From an uncultured Oscillospiraceae bacterium (lineage in GTDB: Bacteria > Bacillota > Clostridia > Oscillospirales > Oscillospiraceae): a stretch of 16,623 nt of DNA. Both the position numbers and the translations under genes were made by a program. This document shows, one piece after another, positions 1 through 5,578 of the stretch. The notes beneath the pieces were generated by a model that worked only from the letters and a program-made list of their open reading frames with translations, had not been told where the DNA came from and did not search any database. Location: the NCBI GenBank assembly GCA_934572445.1, contig CAKTLD010000030.1, forward strand, positions 1 through 16,623. The letters run 5' to 3'. Position 1 is the first letter of the stretch, and every line of letters starts with the position of its first letter.

Positions 1-1317
1 ACGACCGGCGGGCTCGAGACCGTCGGCATGAGATGTCCCGACCACGCGGTCACGCGCGCCATCATTGAAGCATCCGGCGTGCCGGTCGCCGCGCCGAGCG
101 CGAACACCTCCGGCCGTCCGAGCTGCACGACGGCAGAGCATGTGCGCGAGGACATGTGGGGCAAGATCGACGGTATCGTCGACGGCGGCCCCTGTCAGGT
201 GGGCGTGGAGTCGACGATCATCGACCTGACGGTCACGCCGCCGCAGCTGCTGCGTCCGGGCGGACTGCCGCTCGAGATCCTGCGCGACGCGCTGGGCGAG
301 GTGACGGTCGACAAGGCCGTGACGCAGAAGATGAATGACGGCGAAAAGCCGCGCGCCCCGGGCATGAAGTACCGCCACTACGCGCCCAAGGCCCCCGTCA
401 CGGTCGTGACCGGTGGGGCGAAGGCGAGCGCGCGCTATCTTCTGACCCACGCATCGGAGGACGCGGGCGTGATCTGCTTTGATGAGTTCGTGCCGCTCTT
501 TGCAGGACACATCGTTCACCCCCTCGGCGCGAGCGGCGACAAGCGCGCGCAGGCGCAGCATGTCTTCGACGCGCTGCGGACGTTTGACGAGACGAATGTC
601 GGCGAAATATGGGCGCAGTGCCCAGACAGTAAAGGCCTTGGCCTTGCCATCGGCAACCGCCTCAAAAAGGCCGCGGGCTTCCATGTGGAGGACGCGGACG
701 ACGGCAAGATCGTCATCGGCATCACCGGCGGCACGGGCGCGGGGAAGACGAGCCTTCTGCGCGCGCTTGAAAGAAAGGGCGCATGCGTGCTTGACTGCGA
801 CGCGGTCTATCACGAGATGTTAAAAGATGACGAGCCGCTGCTGCGCGCGCTGAGCGAGGCGTTCGGCGATGTCATTTTTCGGCAGGACGGCAGCGTGGAC
901 GTCCACGCTATCGGCCTGATTGTCTTCAAGGACAAAGAAAAGCTCGCAGGGCTCGACGCCATCGTGCACGAGCACGTCCCGCGCACGCTGGCGCAGAAAA
1001 TGGCGGCGACCGACGCGAAGATCATCGGCCTCGATGCTATCAAGCTCATCGAGAGCGGCCTTGGCGCGATCTGCGACGCGACCGTCGCCGTAACGGCGCC
1101 TGAAGAGGTGCGGGTCAAGCGCATCATGGCGCGTGACGGCATCACCGAGGAGTATGCAAGGTCGCGCATTGCCGCGCAGAGGGACGCGGACTATTTCCGT
1201 GCGCAGTGCGGCTATGAATTTGTGAACGATCTGCCGACGGCAGAAGAAGCGGCCGCCGCGGCAGAGGACTTTATCAACACCATCATCAACAATTTGAAGG
1301 AGGACAATGAGACATGA
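1..1317 (+). CDS. sua5-coaE: Sua5-type threonylcarbamoyl-AMP synthase fused to dephospho-CoA kinase (5' partial)
   Basis: The frame is open from base 1, so the N-terminus lies outside the window. The first part is a YrdC/Sua5 protein, which makes L-threonylcarbamoyl-AMP from threonine, bicarbonate and ATP for the t6A37 tRNA modification. The PSANTSGRPS motif sits near 94-123. The linker PRAPGMKYRHYAPKAP is typical of long Sua5 proteins, and the Sua5 C-terminal domain ends with GLGLAIGNRLKKAAGF. From about 706 the same frame continues into a CoaE-like P-loop kinase (dephospho-CoA + ATP to CoA) with GITGGTGAGKTSLL and LDCDAV. The CoaE half is divergent: the usual DxPLLFE is replaced by LDAIKLIES (about 1033-1056), the usual DR before the IVF motif is DV, and the usual HP is HE. 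The stop overlaps the next start (ATGA), so the two genes are translationally linked. I am confident of both families; CoA kinase activity is inferred. Confidence 0.9.
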   Translation, partial: TTGGLETVGMRCPDHAVTRAIIEASGVPVAAPSANTSGRPSCTTAEHVREDMWGKIDGIVDGGPCQVGVESTIIDLTVTPPQLLRPGGLPLEILRDALGEVTVDKAVTQKMNDGEKPRAPGMKYRHYAPKAPVTVVTGGAKASARYLLTHASEDAGVICFDEFVPLFAGHIVHPLGASGDKRAQAQHVFDALRTFDETNVGEIWAQCPDSKGLGLAIGNRLKKAAGFHVEDADDGKIVIGITGGTGAGKTSLLRALERKGACVLDCDAVYHEMLKDDEPLLRALSEAFGDVIFRQDGSVDVHAIGLIVFKDKEKLAGLDAIVHEHVPRTLAQKMAATDAKIIGLDAIKLIESGLGAICDATVAVTAPEEVRVKRIMARDGITEEYARSRIAAQRDADYFRAQCGYEFVNDLPTAEEAAAAAEDFINTIINNLKEDNET

Positions 1318-2708
1318 GTGAGAAAAACAAGCTGGCAGAAAAGCTTCTTTACGCGCCCAAGAATGGCTATGACCGCCTGAGCGCAGAGGATGAAAAGGCG
1401 ATGGAGGCCTATTGTGAGGACTACAAAAAGTTCCTCAACAACGGCAAGACCGAGCGCCTTTGCGTGGAGTACTGCATCGAGCTGGCGGAGAAGAAGGGCT
1501 TCAAGGCCTACGAGGGCGGCATGGCCCTCAAGGCCGGCGACAAGGTCTACTTCAACAACCGCGGCAAGGGCATCATGCTCGCCGTCATCGGCAGCGAGGA
1601 CCTGAGCCACGGCGCGAACATCGGCGCGGCGCATACCGACTCCCCGCGTCTGGACCTCAAGCCCCGTCCGCTCTACGAGGAGGCCGAGATGGCCTATTTC
1701 AAGACCCACCACTACGGCGGTATCCGCAAGTACCAGTGGGTGACGATCCCCCTCGAGCTGCACGGCGTGGTCGTGCTGCGCGATGGCTCGAAGGTCGACG
1801 TCCACATCGGCGGCAAGGAGGAAGACCCGCAGTTTATCATCAACGACCTTTTGCCGCACCTTGGACGCGAGCAGGGCAAAAAGCCGCTCAACGAGGCCAT
1901 CCCGAGCGAGAGCCTGAACGTGCTGCTCGGCGGAAAGCCCTTTGCCGACAAGGACTGCTCCGACCGCTTCAAGCTCGGCGTTCTCCAGTATCTGAACGCG
2001 CAGTACGGCATCACGGAGGAGGACTTCATCTCTGCTGAGCTCGAAGTCGTGCCCGCCGGCAAGGCGCGCGACATCGGCTTTGACCGCAGCTTTATCGCGT
2101 CCTACGGCCACGACGACCGCGTCTGCGCGTATGCGGAGCTCGCGGGCATTTTCGACGCCGTTTCCCCGAAGAAGACCGCGGTCTGCATCTTCGCGGATAA
2201 GGAGGAGATCGGCTCCGAGGGCGTGTCCGGTATGCTGTCTCAGGCGTTTGAGTGGTTCATGGGCGACATGTGCCGCACGCAGGGCGTCGCGCTTTCCAAC
2301 TGCTTTGCCAACTCCTTCTGCCTGAGCGCGGACGTGACAGCGGCGTACGACCCGAACTTCGCCGACGTCTACGACAAGCGCAACTCTGCCTTCGTCAACT
2401 ACGGCGTGGCGCTGTGCAAGTACACCGGCTCCGGCGGCAAGGGCGGCGCGTCCGACGCGAGCGCCGAGGTCGTCGGCAAGGTGAGAAAGCTGATGAACGA
2501 CAACGATGTGTTCTGGCAGATGGCCGAGATGGGCAAGACCGACGCCGGCGGCGGCGGTACGGTCGCCAAGTTCATGGCCCAGCGCAATATCGACACGCTC
2601 GACGCGGGCGTGCCCGTGCTCTCGATGCACGCGCCGTATGAGACGGTCGCCAAGCTCGACTGCTACATGACCTACAAGTGCATGAAGGCCATCTTCGAGC
2701 AGGCATAA
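1314..2708 (+). CDS. M18-family zinc aminopeptidase
   Basis: 464 residues, a normal length for family M18 (aspartyl/leucyl aminopeptidase type), cytosolic enzymes that remove N-terminal residues from peptides. The expected metal and catalytic residues are visible in order: His107 and Asp109 in GAAHTDSPRLDLKPRP, Asp268 in YGHDDR, Glu297/Glu298 in ADKEEIGSEG, Asp340 in LSADVTAAYDP, and His439 in VLSMHAPYET. The start ATG overlaps the stop of the preceding fusion gene by 4 bases and is preceded by AAGGAGG at 1297-1303, ten bases upstream. This implies cotranscription with, and probably coupling to, the Sua5-CoaE gene. A hairpin terminator follows 18 bases after the stop. The family assignment is secure; substrate preference cannot be read from the sequence. 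Confidence 0.95.
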   Translation: MSEKNKLAEKLLYAPKNGYDRLSAEDEKAMEAYCEDYKKFLNNGKTERLCVEYCIELAEKKGFKAYEGGMALKAGDKVYFNNRGKGIMLAVIGSEDLSHGANIGAAHTDSPRLDLKPRPLYEEAEMAYFKTHHYGGIRKYQWVTIPLELHGVVVLRDGSKVDVHIGGKEEDPQFIINDLLPHLGREQGKKPLNEAIPSESLNVLLGGKPFADKDCSDRFKLGVLQYLNAQYGITEEDFISAELEVVPAGKARDIGFDRSFIASYGHDDRVCAYAELAGIFDAVSPKKTAVCIFADKEEIGSEGVSGMLSQAFEWFMGDMCRTQGVALSNCFANSFCLSADVTAAYDPNFADVYDKRNSAFVNYGVALCKYTGSGGKGGASDASAEVVGKVRKLMNDNDVFWQMAEMGKTDAGGGGTVAKFMAQRNIDTLDAGVPVLSMHAPYETVAKLDCYMTYKCMKAIFEQA

Positions 2709-2726
2709 GGAAGCTCGGGGGAAATG

Positions 2727-2760
2727 AAAGGGCGCTCTCCCGCAGGAGGGCGCCCTTTCT
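2727..2760 (+). terminator. Hairpin terminator after the aminopeptidase gene
   Basis: A 14-base-pair stem, 2727-2740 pairing with 2745-2758 (AAAGGGCGC...GCGCCCTTT with one G-T pair), with a CGCA loop. The T run after the stem is short (TTT closes the stem, then CT), so it may terminate incompletely. The -10 element of the next promoter begins only a few bases later. Confidence 0.75.
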
Positions 2761-2768
2761 GATATAAT
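2760..2768 (+). promoter_or_regulatory. Extended -10 promoter for the DegV gene
   Basis: TGATATAAT is a perfect TATAAT (2763-2768) with an upstream TG in the extended -10 position. No TTGACA-like -35 lies 16-18 bases upstream; that space is occupied by the terminator stem. An extended -10 promoter would not need a good -35. About 110 bases of leader separate it from the start codon at 2883. Confidence 0.6.
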
Positions 2769-2882
2769 GTTCAAATAAAGTAAACAAAGGTGAACAAACT
2801 GTTAAGAATCCGAAACGAGCTTGCATCTGCCGGTAGAGCATGATAAGCTGTGCTGAGTACTATTTGGGAGGGAGAAAACCCC

Positions 2883-3743
2883 ATGCTCAGACTTTTTACC
2901 GATACCTCGGCCAACCTGCCCGCAGCGCTGCTCAAGCGCCATCAGATCACCGTCATCCCCTTTTCCTACACCGTTAACGGCAAGGAAATGGTCTACCCGG
3001 CGGATACGGATTTTGACGGTGTGGAGTTCTACAACGCCATGCGCGACGGCGCGCTGGTCAAGACCTCGATGATCAATCCTGCCACGGCGGCGGAATACTT
3101 TGAAAAGGCGCTCGCGCAGGGCAACGATGTGCTTTATGTCGGCATGTCCGGCGGTATCAGCGGCACGGCGCAGGCCGCGGCCATGGCGGCGGTGGATCTG
3201 ATGGATCGCTATCCCGGACGCGCGATCATGACGATCGACACCTACGCCGCCTCGCTCGGCGAGGGGCTGATGGTGCTCGAGGCTGCCGCGCGCGCGGAGC
3301 AGGGCCAGTCCTGCCGCGAGATCGGCAGTTATCTGCTTGAGCGCCGCGCGCACATGTGCCAGTTTTTCACGGTGGATGATCTTGCGTACTTAAAGCGCGG
3401 CGGCCGCATCTCCGGCGCTGCGGCGCTTGTGGGCACGGTGTTGGGCGTCAAGCCCATTCTGCGCGGCGATGAGCTGGGCCGGATCGTGGCCTGCGGCAAG
3501 GTGCGCGGCAATAAGCGCGCTTATCAGGAGCTTGCGAACTATTACGATACCCGTGCGCTCGACAGGAGCGAGATGATCGGCATTGCGCACGCGGACAACC
3601 CCGCGGGCGCGGAGCAGGTGCTTGCACTGCTGCGCGAGAAGGGCTTCACCGGCGAATGTCTGACAGTCTGCTACGAGCCGGTCACCGGCGCGCATGTCGG
3701 TCCGGGAACTGTCGCGCTGTTTTTCTACGGGAAAGAAAAGTGA
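2883..3743 (+). CDS. DegV family fatty-acid-binding protein (FakB-like)
   Basis: 286 residues, the usual DegV length. DegV/FakB proteins bind a fatty acid and present it to the kinase FakA for phosphorylation and entry into phospholipid synthesis; they are cytosolic. Family motifs in order: TDTSANLP (6-13), TSMINP (61-66), SGGISGT (89-95), the helix-turn segment VDDLAYLKRGGRISG (164-178), KPIL (190-193), HADNP (236-240) and GAHVGPGTVALFF (269-281). The serine-rich SGGISGT loop and the His in GAHVGPG are the fatty-acid carboxylate contacts known in the family. I chose ATG 2883 because GGGAGGGAG at 2866-2874 lies just upstream. An in-frame GTG at 2850 would give 11 extra residues but has no such site. 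The gene has its own promoter and terminator. No fakA is visible in the window, so the kinase partner must be elsewhere. Confidence 0.93.
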   Translation: MLRLFTDTSANLPAALLKRHQITVIPFSYTVNGKEMVYPADTDFDGVEFYNAMRDGALVKTSMINPATAAEYFEKALAQGNDVLYVGMSGGISGTAQAAAMAAVDLMDRYPGRAIMTIDTYAASLGEGLMVLEAAARAEQGQSCREIGSYLLERRAHMCQFFTVDDLAYLKRGGRISGAAALVGTVLGVKPILRGDELGRIVACGKVRGNKRAYQELANYYDTRALDRSEMIGIAHADNPAGAEQVLALLREKGFTGECLTVCYEPVTGAHVGPGTVALFFYGKEK

Positions 3744-3752
3744 ACACGACGG

Positions 3753-3785
3753 AGCGCCCGAAGGGAAAACGCCCTCGGGCGCTTT
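3753..3785 (+). terminator. Hairpin terminator after the DegV gene
   Basis: AGCGCCCGA (3753-3761) pairs with TCGGGCGCT (3775-3783). After a single bulged A, GGG pairs with CCC around an AAAACG loop. A short T run (TTT) follows. It starts 9 bases after the degV stop. Confidence 0.75.
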
Positions 3786-3811
3786 CTGCACTGGCGCAGA
3801 TCGGTATTTTC

Positions 3812-3820
3812 TGATAGAAT
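3812..3820 (+). promoter_or_regulatory. Extended -10 promoter for the acetyltransferase gene
   Basis: TGATAGAAT: TAGAAT with an upstream TG, preceded by a T-rich stretch (TATTTTC). It closely resembles the TTTCTGATATAAT upstream of the DegV gene. No good -35 is visible at the normal distance. The leader to the start codon is about 55 bases. Confidence 0.45.
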
Positions 3821-3877
3821 AAAAAAGATGCAGCGATAGCGGAATGAAATCATACTAAGAGGAGAATGTTGCAATTT

Positions 3878-4429
3878 ATGGATAAGATCTTTGTCGAAAC
3901 GCCCCAATGCATCATCCGTTTTTTGGAGGAAGCGGACTATGAACGATTTGTCACAGGCTACCAACAGTGTTTCCCGTCTTTGAACCGCTTTGATGAAGGT
4001 CAGATTGATACCTCGTTTATGACGCACAAATGGTACTCGGATTTGTTGCTCAGAAGAAAGACAGAATCTGAAAACGATTATTCTTATATGTTCAATGTTT
4101 TTGCTAAGGATAATAGCAGTTCCATCGGCTATTGCGATATTACAACGCTTTTTCGCGAAGATTTGCAGCTTGCCAAAATCGGATATACAGTTTTCAATAA
4201 CTATTGGCACCGCGGAATTGGTACAGAGATCGTTAGCGCGATTTGTAACATAGGCTTTCAAGTGTTGAATTTTCACAGATTGGAGGCGCATATTAATCTG
4301 GATAACCCTGCTTCAAAAGCGGTTGTGAAGAAGAATACATTTCAATTTGAAGGGATCCGCAAACAATTTATACTCGAAAATGGAATCTGGACAGATAACG
4401 AGATCTATTACAAACTGGCAGATGCATAG
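3878..4429 (+). CDS. GNAT family N-acetyltransferase (RimJ/RimL-like)
   Basis: About 183 residues, the size of a single GNAT domain, which transfers acetyl from acetyl-CoA to an amine. The acetyl-CoA binding segment is visible at 103-119 (YTVFNNYWHRGIGTEIV). It is followed by the FHRLEAHINLDNPASKAV stretch typical of the RimJ/RimL group and the C-terminal strand around EIYYKL. The substrate is unknown: it could be a protein N-terminus, an antibiotic or a small metabolite. Start choice is uncertain: AAGAGGAG at 3857-3864 lies only 1 base before ATG 3866 but 13 bases before ATG 3878; TTG 3869 is also possible. The gene is strikingly AT-rich: 4081-4140 has 20 G+C in 60 bases, against 45 in 60 at 2401-2460. 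This suggests horizontal acquisition. It has its own promoter-like element and no obvious terminator behind it. Confidence 0.85.
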   Translation: MDKIFVETPQCIIRFLEEADYERFVTGYQQCFPSLNRFDEGQIDTSFMTHKWYSDLLLRRKTESENDYSYMFNVFAKDNSSSIGYCDITTLFREDLQLAKIGYTVFNNYWHRGIGTEIVSAICNIGFQVLNFHRLEAHINLDNPASKAVVKKNTFQFEGIRKQFILENGIWTDNEIYYKLADA

Positions 4430-4530
4430 AACTTTCGGGTTTCCACGCGCCTATTTTCTGCCTGCGCGGAGGGTATGCTTTTTGTGCTTTCTGCAAATCC
4501 TACCGGAAATGATTTTCGGGAGGACTTGCC

Positions 4531-5241
4531 ATGAGAAGCGAAACAAAACCCTCGCAGGACGAAGAGAAGAACGGGCAGGAGCCGCTGCTGCCGCCCCTTC
4601 AGCCGGTCATCGACTTTGGTTCGGTCGTCATTAAGAATAGCCGCGCCGCCATCCACTGCCTGACGATCGCCGGTCAGATCGAGGGGCACATGGTGCTGCC
4701 AAGCACCCAGAAAACAACGAAATACGAGCATGTGATGCCGCTGCTGGCGTATCTGGAAGAGAGCGAGGAGATCGACGGCGTTTTATTCCTGCTCAACACC
4801 GTCGGCGGTGACGTAGAGGCGGGGCTCGCTATTGCAGAGCTGATATCGGGGATGAAAAAGCCGACGGTCTCGCTCGTGCTCGGCGGGGGACACTCCATCG
4901 GTGTGCCGCTGGCCGTTGCGCCGATGGTGACGATGATCGCGCCGTCGGCGTCGATGACGATCCACCCCGTGCGCACGAGCGGCACGATCATTGCCGCTCC
5001 CCAGACATACCAGTATTTCGAGCGGTTGCAGGAGCGCATCGTGCGCTTTGTGACGAAAAATTCGCGCATCGGGCGCGACGAGTTTCTGCGCTTGATGATG
5101 GACACGCAGGACCTGGCCTCCGACGTCGGCAGCGTGCTCTACGGAGAAGAAGCGGTCGAGAGCGGCCTCATCCAGCGCCTTGGCAGCCTCTCCGACGCGC
5201 TGGATGCGCTGTATGCGCTGATCGACGAAAAGAAAAAGTAA
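4531..5241 (+). CDS. ClpP-fold serine peptidase, TepA-like
   Basis: 236 residues in the ClpP/crotonase fold, closest in my reading to the Firmicute TepA (translocation-enhancing protein)/YmfB group rather than to ClpP itself. The probable nucleophile is Ser122 in GGGHSIGVPLAV and the His is 145 in SMTIHPVR. The acid is probably one of the Asp residues in MDTQDLASDVG (190-200). NTVGGDVEAG (89-98) is the glycine-rich substrate-strand region seen in ClpP and SppA-type peptidases. The C-terminal GEEAVESGLI matches the family ending. There is no signal peptide or membrane segment; the first 25 residues are charged and proline-rich. The start is supported by GGGAGG at 4518-4523, seven bases before ATG. 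The 101 bases to the preceding acetyltransferase hold no clear terminator, so read-through from that gene is possible. Confidence 0.85.
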   Translation: MRSETKPSQDEEKNGQEPLLPPLQPVIDFGSVVIKNSRAAIHCLTIAGQIEGHMVLPSTQKTTKYEHVMPLLAYLEESEEIDGVLFLLNTVGGDVEAGLAIAELISGMKKPTVSLVLGGGHSIGVPLAVAPMVTMIAPSASMTIHPVRTSGTIIAAPQTYQYFERLQERIVRFVTKNSRIGRDEFLRLMMDTQDLASDVGSVLYGEEAVESGLIQRLGSLSDALDALYALIDEKKK

Positions 5242-5409
5242 AAAGCCTTGCAGAGCTTCGTGCCGTGCACGGTACGAAATCAATTCAAATCCATTTTCGA
5301 GGAAGCGGCACGATTGGCGCGCCTGAAAGGACGCGGGAATCGTAATGCCGCGACGGTGCAATGTCGCGGACGCCCTTTGGCGGCAAGGCACGAAGCACAG
5401 CGAAGCTTT
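5242..5409. other. Gene-free region rich in inverted repeats; possible structured RNA or decayed palindromic repeat
   Basis: This is the only stretch over 300 bases without a gene (5242-5575). Its first half is dense in complementary segments. GCTTCGTGCC (5255-5264) is a perfect complement of GGCACGAAGC (5387-5396) and could close a domain of about 140 bases. Inside lies a long arm, 5305-5351: GCGGCA with TGCCGC, CGATT with AATCG, then CGCGCC with GG-A-CGCG, loop TGAAA. There are also hairpins CCGCGAC/GTCGCGG (5348-5354/5363-5369) and CGCC/GGCG (5371-5374/5379-5382). A 22-base near-palindrome at 5257-5278 competes with the closing stem. GCGAA/TTCGC (5400-5404/5408-5412) follows. I recognise no known RNA family, and I see no clear promoter directly upstream. 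It could be a small RNA, the 3' region of the peptidase mRNA, or a decayed repeat. Confidence 0.4.
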
Positions 5410-5441
5410 CGCAAGAAAGCGGCCTTGGCCGCTTTCTTGCG
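5410..5441 (+). terminator. Strong perfect hairpin downstream of the structured region
   Basis: CGCAAGAAAGCGGCC (5410-5424) and its exact complement (5427-5441) form a 15-base-pair stem with a two-base TT centre. No T run follows directly, so on its own it is not a classical terminator. It sits immediately before one and may protect the 3' end or act as a two-way barrier. Confidence 0.6.
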
Positions 5442-5447
5442 GATAAG

Positions 5448-5473
5448 AAAAAGACGCCTTCGGGCGTCTTTTT
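5448..5473 (+). terminator. Intrinsic terminator with TTCG tetraloop
   Basis: AAAAAGACGCC (5448-5458), loop TTCG, GGCGTCTTTTT (5463-5473): an 11-base-pair stem with a stable UUCG loop, an A tract before and a T tract within and after the 3' arm. It is textbook for both directions, although no minus-strand gene is seen here. It ends the unit upstream of smc. Confidence 0.9.
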
Positions 5474-5495
5474 ACGCTTTATTCATCAATTCCCC

Positions 5496-5526
5496 TTGAA
5501 AAGAGAGCGGAAAAATGATATATAGT
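5496..5526 (+). promoter_or_regulatory. smc: Probable promoter of the smc operon
   Basis: TTGAAA (5496-5501), 17 bases, then TATATA (5519-5524) overlapping TATAGT (5521-5526). A TG at 5516-5517 precedes the -10 region. It lies just after the TTCG terminator and about 50 bases before the smc start, with no other gene between. Confidence 0.65.
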
Positions 5527-5560
5527 ATAAGTTAAAATATGACCACTGTACCCCTTTTTC

Positions 5561-5578
5561 AAGGAGGAAGCTGTTTTG
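5561..5578 (+). promoter_or_regulatory. smc: Ribosome binding site fixing a TTG start for smc
   Basis: AAGGAGG at 5561-5567 lies eight bases before TTG at 5576. The first codons after it give YLKALEIQGFKSF, the conserved SMC N-terminus, so no ATG start can be intended. Confidence 0.85.

Noticed and set aside
1212..2774. Long minus-strand open frame (about 520 codons) opposite the aminopeptidase
   Set aside because: It mirrors a GC-rich, strongly coded plus-strand gene with all M18 motifs. The translation is a low-complexity Val/Ala/Leu/Arg mix with no recognisable domain. Such antisense frames are expected at this GC content.
2850..2882. GTG start giving an 11-residue longer DegV protein
   Set aside because: The extension contains the purine-rich ribosome site used by ATG 2883, and the DegV family begins right at that ATG.
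4446..4468. Hairpin CGCGC/GCGCG after the acetyltransferase gene as a terminator
   Set aside because: There are only five base pairs, with a 13-base loop and no T run directly after; too weak to call.
5257..5412. The inverted repeats before smc as a CRISPR array or transposon ends
   Set aside because: There are no regularly spaced direct repeats with spacers, no transposase, and no target-site duplication that I can see.
5248..5499. Possible 83-codon plus-strand gene after the TepA-like gene
   Set aside because: It has a TTG start without a ribosome site and reads straight through a perfect hairpin and a clear intrinsic terminator. The protein is arginine-rich with no motif.
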